From NCBI GenBank assembly GCA_025362295.1, contig JANYGX010000005.1, forward strand, positions 62,001 through 126,000: 64,000 nt of DNA, read 5' to 3'. The position numbers were made by a program, and so were the translations under genes. The DNA comes from Sphingomonadales bacterium. GTDB taxonomy: Bacteria; Pseudomonadota; Alphaproteobacteria; Sphingomonadales; Sphingomonadaceae. Shown here piece by piece: positions 39,914-48,680 of this stretch; position 1 is the first letter of the stretch, and each line of letters starts with the position of its first letter. The notes under the pieces are model-generated. The model had not been told where the DNA came from. It searched no databases and saw only the letters and a program-made list of their open reading frames with translations.

Positions 39914-41344
39914 TCACCCTGTCCCACCCACTGTTAACCCATCAATCCGCAGCGTCGGTTGCCCCACACCCGCTGGCACCGATTGTCCCGCTTTGCCGCA
40001 GGTGCCAATTCCTGGATCAAGCGCCATGTCGTTCCCCACAGCGCTCACTTTCGTCAGCACATCCGGTCCGTTACCAATCAGCGTTGCTTCTTTCACGGGT
40101 GCGCCGAGTTTACCGTCTTCGATCAGATAGGCTTCCGTGCAACTAAACACGAACTTGCCGCTGGTAATATCCACCTGCCCGCCACCGAATGTTTTGGCAT
40201 ACAGGCCTTTTTTCACGCCGCGCAAAATCTCCTGCGGGTCGCGGTCGCCGCTGAGCATGTAGGTGTTGGTCATGCGCGGCATGGGGGCATGGGCGTAGCT
40301 CTCGCGCCGGCCGTTGCCGGTGGGCTGCACACCCATCAGGCGAGCATTCAGCCGGTCCTGCATATAGCCTTTCAAGATGCCGTCCTCGATCAGCACAGTG
40401 TTTTCGGTCGGTGTGCCTTCATCATCGATGGTGAGCGAGCCGCGCCGCTGGTCGAGCGTGCCGTCATCAACCACTGTAATGCCCTTGGCAGCAACGCGCT
40501 CGCCAACCCGACCAGAGAACGCTGAGGTGCCCTTGCGGTTGAAATCCCCTTCCAATCCGTGGCCGATGGCCTCGTGCAGCAAAATGCCGGGCCAGCCATT
40601 GCCGAGCACCACCACCATTTCGCCGGACGGTGCCGCCACCGCCTCCAGATTAACCAGCGCCTGGCGCAGCGCTTCGTCGGCCGCAGCCTGCCAGCTCACC
40701 GGGGTGATAAACTGATCATAAGCCGTGCGCCCACCCATGCCGTGAAAGCCTGTCTCGCGCCTGCCATTCTGTTCGACCACAACACTCACATTCACCCGCA
40801 CCAGCGGTCGGATGTCCTCAGCGCGGTAGCCGTCCGGCCGGAGGATTTCGATAGCCGACCACGATCCGATCAGGCTTGCCGATACCTGGATGACCCTGGG
40901 GTCACGTGCGCGCACATAGGCATCAATATCGGCCAGCAGTTTGGTTTTGGCCTCGAAGCTCAAGCCCTCAAACGGGCTTTCCGGTGCGTAAAGCTTGCGA
41001 TTGGTGCGGGCTGGCGGGGCGGCAAACGGGGCGATTCCACTGCCCGATTTGATCGACCGCACGGTTTCGCCAGCGCGTTTGATAGCGGCCTCGCTCATGT
41101 CGTTCGAGTGCGCATAACTGGTCATTTCACCCTGCACCCCGCGCAGGCCAAAGCCTTGCGTGGTATCGTAGGTGGCAGCCTTAAGGCGTCCGTCATCAAA
41201 ACTGAAGCTTTCAGATAGGCTGTATTGCAGGTAAAGTTCACCATCATCAAGGCCTTGCAGAGAGTCGGCAACAATGCGCTCGACGCGGGTACGGTCCATG
41301 CCGGTGGCGGTGTAGAAGAGATCAGTGGGTGTGTGTTGGGTCAT
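39914..41344 (-). CDS. tldD: Metalloprotease TldD
   Basis: 476 residues from ATG 41,344; an upstream in-frame ATG (41,380) only adds 12 residues lacking family resemblance. The zinc motif HExxxH is intact in LLHEAIGHGLEGD. The N-terminal domain includes DGELYLQYSLSESFSFDDGRLKAATYDTTQGFGLRGV, and the C-terminal part has RMTNTYMLSGDRDPQEIL, FGGGQVDITSGKFVFSCTEAYLIEDGK and GGTG at the end, all typical of TldD. With TldE it cleaves unfolded peptides and matures modified peptides and antitoxins. No tldE/pmbA is in the window. It is divergent from the adenosyltransferase gene. Confidence 0.96.
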   Translation of the reverse strand: MTQHTPTDLFYTATGMDRTRVERIVADSLQGLDDGELYLQYSLSESFSFDDGRLKAATYDTTQGFGLRGVQGEMTSYAHSNDMSEAAIKRAGETVRSIKSGSGIAPFAAPPARTNRKLYAPESPFEGLSFEAKTKLLADIDAYVRARDPRVIQVSASLIGSWSAIEILRPDGYRAEDIRPLVRVNVSVVVEQNGRRETGFHGMGGRTAYDQFITPVSWQAAADEALRQALVNLEAVAAPSGEMVVVLGNGWPGILLHEAIGHGLEGDFNRKGTSAFSGRVGERVAAKGITVVDDGTLDQRRGSLTIDDEGTPTENTVLIEDGILKGYMQDRLNARLMGVQPTGNGRRESYAHAPMPRMTNTYMLSGDRDPQEILRGVKKGLYAKTFGGGQVDITSGKFVFSCTEAYLIEDGKLGAPVKEATLIGNGPDVLTKVSAVGNDMALDPGIGTCGKAGQSVPAGVGQPTLRIDGLTVGGTG

Positions 41345-41401
41345 ACACATCGACATAAGGCTAATATGTGCTAAATCCAAGCCATCAATTTGGAGAATCC
41401 C

Positions 41402-41980
41402 ATGGTCAAACTCAACAAAATCTACACCCGCACCGGCGACGATGGCACCACAGGGCTCGTTGATGGCTCACGGGTGACCAAGCACAGCCTGCGGGTGAGC
41501 GCTTTTGGTACCGTGGATGAGGCCAACAGCATCATTGGCCTTGCGCGGCTGCACACTGCCGGTGATGCTGATGCCATGCTATCGCGCATCCAGAATGATT
41601 TGTTCGATCTTGGCGCCGACCTTGCCACCCCTGGTGAGATTTTTGACACGCCGGATGAAAAAATGCCGTGGGCATTAAGAATTATTGAATCACAAGTGGC
41701 GCGGCTGGAAACCGAGATTGATACGATGAATGAACATTTGGCACCATTGAACTCGTTCATCTTGCCGGGCGGATCAGCAGCAGCCAGCTATTTGCATCTG
41801 GCGCGCACGGTGGTGCGGCGGGCAGAACGGCTGGCGACAGAAGCCGCAGCGCATGAGGCGCTAAACCCAGAGGCCATACACTATCTCAATCGGTTGTCCG
41901 ATCACTTGTTTGTGCTGGGGCGTGTGCTGAATGATAACGGTGCAAGCGATGTGCTGTGGGTGCCGGGTGCGAACCGATAA
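41402..41980 (+). CDS. PduO-type ATP:cob(I)alamin adenosyltransferase
   Basis: 192 residues from ATG 41,402 with GGAG 7 bases upstream. It opens MVKLNKIYTRTGDDGTTGLVDGSRV, the ATP-binding N-terminus of the family, followed by FGTVDEANSIIGLAR and the C-terminal RRAERLATEAA and YLNRLSDHLFVLGRVLN helices with the conserved arginine and asparagine. It transfers adenosyl from ATP to cob(I)alamin to make the B12 coenzyme. No cobalamin pathway or B12-dependent mutase gene is adjacent, and no cobalamin riboswitch is seen upstream. Its stop abuts the hrpB remnant. Confidence 0.95.
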   Translation: MVKLNKIYTRTGDDGTTGLVDGSRVTKHSLRVSAFGTVDEANSIIGLARLHTAGDADAMLSRIQNDLFDLGADLATPGEIFDTPDEKMPWALRIIESQVARLETEIDTMNEHLAPLNSFILPGGSAAASYLHLARTVVRRAERLATEAAAHEALNPEAIHYLNRLSDHLFVLGRVLNDNGASDVLWVPGANR

Positions 41981-42900
41981 TTATAATCGCGCCTTTGTCC
42001 GCGTTGTCGGGATCGCTTGTGCCGGATCGTCCGGCCACAGGTGTCGCGGGTAGCGACCACGCATTTCAGATTTGATGGCGGACCATGAGCCGCGCCAAAA
42101 CGCCGGCAAGTCTTTTGTGGTTTGCAGTGGACGGTGTGCTGGAGATAGCAGCACCAGAGCAAGCGGCACATCGCCCACGCAAGGGTGCGTGTCGAGACCG
42201 TACAGAGCCTGCACGCGGCAGGCGACACTCGGGCCGCCTTGCGCTGTGTAATCGATCGTGTGGCTGGTGCCTGCCGGGGTGCTGAAATATGCGGGCGCAC
42301 GCGTGTCGAGTTCTCGTGCATCAGGCAAAAGAGCCATCAGGCTATAACAAAACTCTTTGCTGTCGAAATCATCGAAGCGGGGTTTGCCAGCCAGATACGG
42401 CGTCAGCCAGCGCTCCAGAGTGGCCGTAAGCGTTGCATCGGTTATGTTTGGCCAGCGCGCATCCCTGTCATGCAGAAACAACACGCGGGCTTGCACACCA
42501 CGAAGTTCTTCTGTCCACGGTAAACAGGCAATACCCCGATCGCGCACCATGTTAAGTTGGGCAACCGTGATCGCCTCGGCAGATGGTTTTGGCAACGGGG
42601 TTTCGGAGAGTGTGATTGCGCCGAGTGTTTCCACCATGAAAGCGTGTACGCCGCCGCGCGCATCCAGCCGCACCTGCTCGCCGGTGGTTATATTTTTTGC
42701 AGCGAGAAAACGGACGTCCTGCTCGGTAAGGGCTGCCGCACTAACGATGCGGCTCTGGCCAGCGGTGCCCGTGAGTTCGGCAATCGCGAGCCACGGCGCT
42801 CGCGCCAATGGTTCGGTTTCATCAAGTGCAGCAGCCCGGCCATTCGCCAATAAAAACTGGCCGCGACCCGATCTGTTTTTGGCAATACGCTCCGGGTAGG
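41981..42900 (-). pseudogene. hrpB: C-terminal remnant of ATP-dependent helicase HrpB, cut by an insertion sequence
   Basis: The open frame runs from 42,900 with AYPERIAKN, then RSGRGQFLLANGRAAALDETEPL, to LLSPAHRPLQTTKDLPAFWRGSWSAIKSEMRGRYPRHLWPDDP, the characteristic HrpB C-terminal domain. About 305 residues survive of a protein normally near 820; the DEAH helicase core and winged-helix region are missing. The reading frame is intact right up to base 42,900, where the ISAs1-type terminal repeat begins. The lost 5' part is not on the other side of the element, so the insertion was accompanied by a deletion. A TTG at 42,850 could start a shorter product, but a function is unlikely. Confidence 0.92.
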
Positions 42901-44068
42901 CAGGGGAATCGCATTTGGTTTTTAATCTCTTGATTTGAATCTGGAATTTGATTCTTGAGCTGTCTCCCGATGGAAGGAGATTGACGATGAATCGGTTCGC
43001 GGAAATTTTTGCCGGCGTTGACGATCCTCGCGCGTCGAATGCGCGCTATGATTTTGTGACGGTTTTGTTCATTGCGCTGGCGGCTTTGCTGTGCGGGGCA
43101 GAGAGCTGCGCTGACATGGCCGATTTTGGCCAGTCGAAGCAAAAGCTGCTGCGCCGATTGATCAAGCTGCCTTACGGCACGCCCAGCCACGACACCTTCA
43201 GCCGACTGTTCCGCTATCTCGATCCCCTCTCCTTTGCTGAGGCTTTTGCCAGCTTTGCCAAAGCTTTCGCCGGTGCGCTTGAAGGCGTGATCGCCATTGA
43301 TGGCAAGGCGGTACGCGGCGCTTATGAGCGCGGTGCCAAGACCGCGCCCTTGCATCTGGTCAATGTCTGGGCTGCCGAGGCGCGCCTGGCCATCGGCCAG
43401 CACATCGCCCCTGGTCGCAACGAAATCAAAGGGGCTCTTGAGGCCCTCAAGCTTTTGTCGCTCAAGGGATGCACCGTCACCGCCGATGCCTTGCATTGCA
43501 GGCCTGACACGGCGAGTGCCATCCTCAAAACCGGCGCCCATTATGCCCTGGCTTTGAAGGGCAACCAACCCAAGCTCAAGGCCGCAGCCGAAGCCGCTCT
43601 TGCAGCCGCCCAAACGTCCGACAGCGCCGAAACCCACGCTGTTCATGCCCATGACCGCAGCGAAACCCGCTGCGCCACAGTCGTGCCCGCCACCCATCTC
43701 GACTTTCCTGGCATCAAGGCCGTCGCCAGCGTCAACACAAGCCGCACCATGCCAGATGGCCACACCAGCTCTCTCACCCGCCTCTTCCTGCTTTCTGAAC
43801 AGGTCAGCGCCAGCCGCATGATCGAGATTGCCCGAACCCACTGGACCATCGAAAACCAGCTCCATTGGGTCCTCGACGTCGCCCTCAACGAGGACGCAGC
43901 ACGAAATCGTAAGGACAACGGACCAGAAAACCTCGCCATCCTCCGAAAGCTCGCGCTTAACCTGCTCAGAACCAATCCCGACAGGGCTTCCATCCGACGA
44001 AAAATCAAAAAAGCCGGATGGGACGACAGCTTCCTCATCTCTCTCATCTCCCATATGCGATAGCCCTG
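42901..44068 (+). mobile_element. Complete ISAs1-family insertion sequence (1,168 bp)
   Basis: Left end CAGGGGAATCGCAT at 42,901-42,914; right end, read inward on the minus strand, CAGGGCTATCGCAT at 44,068-44,055. They agree at 12 of 14 positions. The element carries one intact transposase gene. Its length fits the family. The ten bases outside the two ends (TCCGGGTAGG and CTGCAAGGGG) are not a direct repeat, which points to loss of flanking DNA after insertion. Confidence 0.9.
42987..44063 (+). CDS. ISAs1-family transposase
   Basis: 358 residues from ATG 42,987; GGAAGGAG 8 bases upstream sets the start. The N-terminal MNRFAEIFAGVDDPRASNARYDFVTVLFIALAALLCGAESCADM and the DDE-fold segments IAIDGKAVRGAYERG, ALHCRPDTASAILKTGAHYALALKGNQPKL and THWTIENQLHWVLDVALNEDAAR are diagnostic of ISAs1/H-repeat transposases. 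All three acidic positions appear intact, so it may be active. The stop lies 5 bases inside the right terminal repeat end. Confidence 0.96.
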   Translation: MNRFAEIFAGVDDPRASNARYDFVTVLFIALAALLCGAESCADMADFGQSKQKLLRRLIKLPYGTPSHDTFSRLFRYLDPLSFAEAFASFAKAFAGALEGVIAIDGKAVRGAYERGAKTAPLHLVNVWAAEARLAIGQHIAPGRNEIKGALEALKLLSLKGCTVTADALHCRPDTASAILKTGAHYALALKGNQPKLKAAAEAALAAAQTSDSAETHAVHAHDRSETRCATVVPATHLDFPGIKAVASVNTSRTMPDGHTSSLTRLFLLSEQVSASRMIEIARTHWTIENQLHWVLDVALNEDAARNRKDNGPENLAILRKLALNLLRTNPDRASIRRKIKKAGWDDSFLISLISHMR

Positions 44069-44153
44069 CTGCAAGGGGGGAGGACACTCTCTTTTGCGTT
44101 GTATCAACTCTGTGCTGGCTTTAAATCTGATTTATGGGCCATAGACTGTCTCC

Positions 44154-45509
44154 ATGAGTATAAACCTCCCCAAAATTATCATCCTTGGTCGCCCTAATGT
44201 CGGCAAATCGACCCTTTTCAACCGTTTGATTGGCAAACGGCTGGCTTTGGTTGATGACACGCCTGGTGTCACCCGCGACCGGCGCGAGGCCCCGGCCCAG
44301 CTGTTCGATCTCAATTTTACCATTGTCGATACAGCCGGGCTTGAGGAACCAGATGATACCACACTGGCCGGGCGCACGCTCACCCAGACCAAGGCTGCGC
44401 TGGCCGATGCAACCGCAGCGCTGATGGTGATTGATGCGCGCGCTGGCGTTACCCCGCTTGACCGGCACTTTGCCCAGTGGCTGCGCACGCAACCTGTGCC
44501 GGTGATATTGCTTGCCAACAAAGCGGAAGGCAAGGCCGCCTCGCCGGGGATTCATGAAAGCTATGCGCTGGGGCTGGGCGAGCCTGTGGCCATTTCGGCT
44601 GAACACGGTGAGGGGCTCGCCGATCTGTTTCAGGCGCTTATCCCCATCCTCGGGGATGCCACCGAAATCAAAGATGCAAACACAGAGGATGAGGACGGCC
44701 CGCTGAAGCTTGCCATCATCGGCAGGCCAAACGCTGGCAAATCCACCCTCATCAACACGCTGCTCGGCGAGCAACGGCTGATCACCGGACCGGAGGCCGG
44801 CATCACCCGCGATTCGATTGCCATTGACTGGGAATGGCAGGGCAGACCAGTGCGCCTGGTGGACACAGCCGGAATGCGCAAGCGCGCCAAAGTGGTTGAA
44901 AAACTAGAAATGCTCTCCGTGGCAGACACCAAGCGTTCCATCGATTTCGCCGAGGTGGTGGTGTTGCTGCTGGATTCCACCGTCGGGCTTGAAAGCCAGG
45001 ACTTGCGCATTGCCTCCATGGCGCTTGAAGAGGGCCGGGCGCTCATTATAGCACTCAACAAGTGGGATATCGCGGACGATCAGGGCGGCACCTACCGGGG
45101 TGTGGCGAAAGCCCTGGAGGAAGGTTTATCGCAGGTCAAAGGCGTCTCGCTGCTCACGCTTTCCGGCCAGACCGGCAAGGGGCTTGATACACTCATCAAA
45201 GCCAGTTTTGAACTCCGTGAAATATGGAGCAAGCGGGTGAGCACCTCAGCCCTCAACCGATGGTTTGGCGATGCGCTGGAACGCAACCCGCCGCCAGCCG
45301 CAGGCGGCAAACGCATTAAGCTCCGCTACGTGACGCAAGCGCGTGCACGGCCACCCACCTTCACCATTTTTGGTAACCGCACCGAGGCCCTGCCAGCGAG
45401 TTACGAACGTTATCTGGTCAATTCCATCCGCGAGGATTTGGGCTTTATGGGTGTGCCCATTCGTATGCACTTCAGAGGCGGCAAAAATCCGTATGTGGAT
45501 AAGAGTTGA
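44154..45509 (+). CDS. der: Ribosome-assembly GTPase Der (EngA)
   Basis: 451 residues with two G domains in tandem, the defining feature. First: GRPNVGKSTLF (about 10-20), DTAGLEEPDD, NKAEGK. Second: GRPNAGKSTLINTLLGEQR (about 187), DTAGMRKRAKV, NKWDIAD. A KH-like C-terminal domain follows (RPPTFTIFGNRTEALPASYERYLVNSIREDLGFMGVPIRMHFRGGKNPY). It matures the 50S ribosomal subunit. It lies just beyond the ISAs1 element with 85 bases between; the promoter must be in that short stretch or come from the element. Confidence 0.97.
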   Translation: MSINLPKIIILGRPNVGKSTLFNRLIGKRLALVDDTPGVTRDRREAPAQLFDLNFTIVDTAGLEEPDDTTLAGRTLTQTKAALADATAALMVIDARAGVTPLDRHFAQWLRTQPVPVILLANKAEGKAASPGIHESYALGLGEPVAISAEHGEGLADLFQALIPILGDATEIKDANTEDEDGPLKLAIIGRPNAGKSTLINTLLGEQRLITGPEAGITRDSIAIDWEWQGRPVRLVDTAGMRKRAKVVEKLEMLSVADTKRSIDFAEVVVLLLDSTVGLESQDLRIASMALEEGRALIIALNKWDIADDQGGTYRGVAKALEEGLSQVKGVSLLTLSGQTGKGLDTLIKASFELREIWSKRVSTSALNRWFGDALERNPPPAAGGKRIKLRYVTQARARPPTFTIFGNRTEALPASYERYLVNSIREDLGFMGVPIRMHFRGGKNPYVDKS

Positions 45510-45546
45510 GATGACGTTATTTTAATTGTAACCAAGAATACCAAAC

Positions 45547-46029
45547 ATGACTGATATTCGCCTTTGCCGTGATACCGAAACTGAAACCATGTTCACCATC
45601 ATCAACGATGGCGCGCAAGCGTATCGTGGTGCAGTGCCCGCTGATTGCCTGCATGATCCGTATATGTCGCTGGCGGAACTGCGCTCAGAGATTGCGGCTG
45701 GCGTAACATTCTGGGGCTGTGATATCGATGGCGTTTTGGCTGGCATCATGGGTGTGCAGGCAGTCAAGGATGTGACCCTCATTCGTCATGCGTATGTGGC
45801 AACGGACAAACAGGGGCATGGGATCGGCAGCCAGCTGATCAGACATATCATGCAAACAACGGCCAACAAAATGCTGGTCGGTACGTGGACTGATGCGCGC
45901 TGGGCGATACAATTTTATCAGCGCCACGGCTTCACGCTCGTATCGCCAGATCAAAAGGTTGACCTGCTTAAAACCTACTGGACAGTTTCAGAACGGCAGA
46001 TTGAAACCTCTGTCGTGCTGACAACATGA
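45547..46029 (+). CDS. GNAT-family N-acetyltransferase
   Basis: 160 residues. The acetyl-CoA-binding motif A is ATDKQGHGIGSQLIRHIM (Q/R-x-x-G-x-G type), followed by the ARWAIQFYQRHGFTLV strand-helix typical of the fold. DCLHDPYMSLAELRSEIAAGVTFWG is a common N-terminal substrate region in this group. The substrate is unknown. It starts 38 bases after der and 22 bases before the aldolase gene, so the three may be co-transcribed. Confidence 0.9.
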   Translation: MTDIRLCRDTETETMFTIINDGAQAYRGAVPADCLHDPYMSLAELRSEIAAGVTFWGCDIDGVLAGIMGVQAVKDVTLIRHAYVATDKQGHGIGSQLIRHIMQTTANKMLVGTWTDARWAIQFYQRHGFTLVSPDQKVDLLKTYWTVSERQIETSVVLTT

Positions 46030-46050
46030 TTTTTCGAGAGCAATACAATA

Positions 46051-47061
46051 ATGCAATTTTTCTCTGATAATACCGCCACGGTTTGCCCGGAACTGATAGC
46101 CGCAGTTACCGACTGCAATACAGGGCCTGCAAGTGCCTATGGCAACGATGCTTATACCAAGCAATTAGAAACAGTGCTCAACGCTTGGTTTGAAACGCCG
46201 GTTAAAACCTTTGTCACGTCGACGGGCACAGCGGCCAATGCACTGGCGCTGGCCACTCTCTGCCCTGGCTGGGGCACGGTGCTGTGCCACACCGAGGCAC
46301 ACATCGAGCGCGATGAATGCGGTGCCCCGGAATTTTATTCCGGGGCAAAATTGACGTTGCTTGACGGCACACATGCAAAAATTTCACCGGCCACTCTGGA
46401 GGCACGATTAAAAATGTTCGTGCCCTCGGTGCATCAGGTGAAACCGCATGTGCTGTCGCTCACACAGGCGACCGAACGCGGCACTGTTTACACGCTGGAT
46501 GACATAAAAGCGCTGACAACTGTTGCCAGAGCGCACAATCTCAAAACCCACATGGACGGTGCGCGCTTTGCCAATGCGCTTGTGTCGCTCAACGCCTCAC
46601 CGGCGGATATGACATGGCGAGCCGGCATTGACGTGCTGTCGCTGGGGGCAACCAAGAACGGTGGCTTTGGTGCCGAGGTTGTGGTGTTCTTCAATCCCAA
46701 TGATGTGGCTGATTTTGAATACCGCCGCAAACGCGCTGGTCATCTGCTGTGCAAGAGCCGCTATATCGCGGCACAGCTGATCGCTTATGTGGAATCCGGT
46801 GTGTGGCAGCGCAATGCTATCCGTGCCAATGCATTTGCCAGCCGCCTTGCCAAATCGGCTGCGCCGTATCTCACAGCGCCAGTAGAGGCCAACAGCTTGT
46901 TCCTGAAGCTATCGCCAAAACACATGGCACATCTGCAAAATGCCGGGGTTGGTTTTTATGAGTGGAAAGGCGAAGCTGCAGAAGAGATAAGGCTGGTGGT
47001 GTCCTGGGATCAACCAGAGGCCGATATTAATGAGCTGTGTGCGCTTCTAGAAAGTTTATAA
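46051..47061 (+). CDS. ltaE: Low-specificity threonine aldolase
   Basis: 336 residues, fold type I PLP enzyme. FFSDNTATVCPEL and ASAYGNDAYTKQLE are the family N-terminus; STGTAANALAL binds the PLP phosphate; HMDGARFANALVSL holds the PLP-nitrogen aspartate (D169); K202 in SLGATKNGGFGAEVVVFF is the Schiff-base lysine. It cleaves threonine and allo-threonine to glycine and acetaldehyde. It is followed after 7 bases by an EamA transporter gene. Confidence 0.93.
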   Translation: MQFFSDNTATVCPELIAAVTDCNTGPASAYGNDAYTKQLETVLNAWFETPVKTFVTSTGTAANALALATLCPGWGTVLCHTEAHIERDECGAPEFYSGAKLTLLDGTHAKISPATLEARLKMFVPSVHQVKPHVLSLTQATERGTVYTLDDIKALTTVARAHNLKTHMDGARFANALVSLNASPADMTWRAGIDVLSLGATKNGGFGAEVVVFFNPNDVADFEYRRKRAGHLLCKSRYIAAQLIAYVESGVWQRNAIRANAFASRLAKSAAPYLTAPVEANSLFLKLSPKHMAHLQNAGVGFYEWKGEAAEEIRLVVSWDQPEADINELCALLESL

Positions 47062-47067
47062 ATACCA

Positions 47068-47946
47068 ATGGGCATTCCAATTCGGGGACAATTCCTTAGT
47101 CTAATTTTTATCTGGGGGACCACGTGGCTCGCTATCAAGCTGCAACTGACGCAAGTGCCACACGAATGGTCGGTGGTGTACCGGTTCGGTCTGGCGTGCA
47201 TGGTGCTGACCGGCATTGCGCTTTATAATAAGACAAAATTTGATGCGAGTCTGAAACAGCATGGTTTGCTGATAATCTTTGGTATTCTGCAATTCTGCGT
47301 GAACTTCATGTGTGTTTACAAAGCTGAACAAATTATTCCATCCGGTCTCGTGGCGATTGTCTCGGCATTGATGGTATTCACCAGCCCAGCGATGGCACGA
47401 CTGGCGTTTAATACCCGCCTGACACCGACACTTATACTGGGCGGCACCATGGCTGTTGTGGGTGTGGTGCTAATGTTTGCCAAAGAGGTCCGGCATCTTG
47501 ATTGGCACGACAGCGGCGCACGAGGATTTTTTCTAGCCTTTACCGGCGTGCTGGCCGTTAGTCTTGCTACGGTGTTTATTTCGAGCAGCCATTTGCGTGC
47601 CTTGCCAACGCAGACCGTGGTGATCTGGGGCATGGCTTACGGCACCAGCGCCTCGGCGCTCTATGCAAGTTTCAAGGTTGGTTCACCAAGCTTCTCGTTC
47701 GATCCCCACTATCTAGCAGCACTGGCTTTTCTCGTGCTGTTTGGTTCGGTGGTGGCGTTTAGCTTTAACATGAACGTGGTGCGCCATATGGGCATGTCAA
47801 AGGCTGCTTACATCAGCGTGCTCACGCCGATTGTGGCACTCACCTGGTCAACAGCAACAGAACATTATCAATGGACGCTAACGGCTGTTATCGGCGCGCT
47901 GGTGGCCTTTGCTGGTACAGCGGTGGCCGTGCGCGGACGGCGATAG
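47068..47946 (+). CDS. EamA/DMT-family transporter
   Basis: 292 residues with ten predicted membrane helices in two EamA repeats, the first starting FLSLIFIWGTTWLAIKLQLTQVP and the second with GFFLAFTGVLAVSLATVFISS. Basic residues follow the last helix (RGRR). Such proteins export amino acids or other small metabolites; the neighbour, threonine aldolase, hints at an amino-acid substrate, which is inference. No strong ribosome binding site is seen, but the 7-base distance from the preceding stop suggests coupling. Confidence 0.9.
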   Translation: MGIPIRGQFLSLIFIWGTTWLAIKLQLTQVPHEWSVVYRFGLACMVLTGIALYNKTKFDASLKQHGLLIIFGILQFCVNFMCVYKAEQIIPSGLVAIVSALMVFTSPAMARLAFNTRLTPTLILGGTMAVVGVVLMFAKEVRHLDWHDSGARGFFLAFTGVLAVSLATVFISSSHLRALPTQTVVIWGMAYGTSASALYASFKVGSPSFSFDPHYLAALAFLVLFGSVVAFSFNMNVVRHMGMSKAAYISVLTPIVALTWSTATEHYQWTLTAVIGALVAFAGTAVAVRGRR

Positions 47947-47948
47947 TG

Positions 47949-47988
47949 AAACATTGGCCACCGGCATGTTTGCAGATGACCAATGTTT
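47949..47988. terminator. Possible bidirectional terminator between convergent genes
   Basis: AAACATTGG (47,949-47,957) and CCAATGTTT (47,980-47,988) form a perfect 9-bp inverted repeat with a 22-base loop, in the 51-base gap between convergent genes. The loop is long and there is no real T-run beyond TTTTA. Confidence 0.4.
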
Positions 47989-47997
47989 TAAAGCGCT

Positions 47998-48477
47998 TTA
48001 GTTCTGGATCACCAGCGCGCTATCACCCAACCAGCCCGTGGTTGTGCCGGACTGCGGGCTGCCCTGCACCTGAACAGTGTGTGTGCCAGCCGACAAGACC
48101 ACACCGACTGTCACGGAGCCTCGCACCCATTCATAAATGCTTGGGTTGCTGGAACTGACGGAGCAAAAGGCGGCGCTGGTGCTGAGGGGTGAAACAACGG
48201 CCCCGTCAACGTAGACCAGCACCGTATTCCAACCATTGAAATTACCAGCAACACCACTGGAATTTGTAGCGCCGCATTCAGCAGAATAGGTAATGGCGTA
48301 GCGTGTGGGTTTGGTTGGCTTCAACAAGACAGAGGTCGCCGAACCATTGATGGGGGCAAACGTAGCAACGGCGTAAGTAAAATTGCCGGGACTGCCGCCA
48401 AAGAAGGCAATACCAGCGTTGGCGGCTGTGCTTGCCAAAGCAAGTGCAGCGGTTGCAATAATGTAAACAAGTTTCAT
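47998..48477 (-). CDS. Small secreted protein of unknown function
   Basis: 159 residues with a signal peptide (MKLVYIIATAALALASTAANA). The mature part is rich in Ser, Thr, Gly and Val and looks all-beta: GSATSVLLKPTKPTRYAITYSAECGA, then GWNTVLVYVDGAVVSPL, and AGTHTVQVQGSPQSGTTTGWLGDSALVIQN. Two cysteines (in SAECGA and AAFCSV) could pair. AAGGGA lies 9 bases before the ATG. It has no PEP-CTERM or LPXTG sorting tail. I do not recognise the family; it resembles secreted jelly-roll-like domains. Confidence 0.75.
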   Translation of the reverse strand: MKLVYIIATAALALASTAANAGIAFFGGSPGNFTYAVATFAPINGSATSVLLKPTKPTRYAITYSAECGATNSSGVAGNFNGWNTVLVYVDGAVVSPLSTSAAFCSVSSSNPSIYEWVRGSVTVGVVLSAGTHTVQVQGSPQSGTTTGWLGDSALVIQN

Positions 48478-48680
48478 CGGTTTAGTCCCTTATCAAAAAG
48501 GGGGCAGTTGGTTTGATACAGCGCTGGCTTCAGGACTGCCCCTTAAACAGGATGCCAGACACAAAAAGCCACAAACTGATTTGGCAGTATGCAATTATCA
48601 TAAGCCTGTATTGTAAAAATCCGACAAAATGGCATTTTAGTCAGAATGTTTCACTGTCGCATCGTTAGATGAAAAATCGT

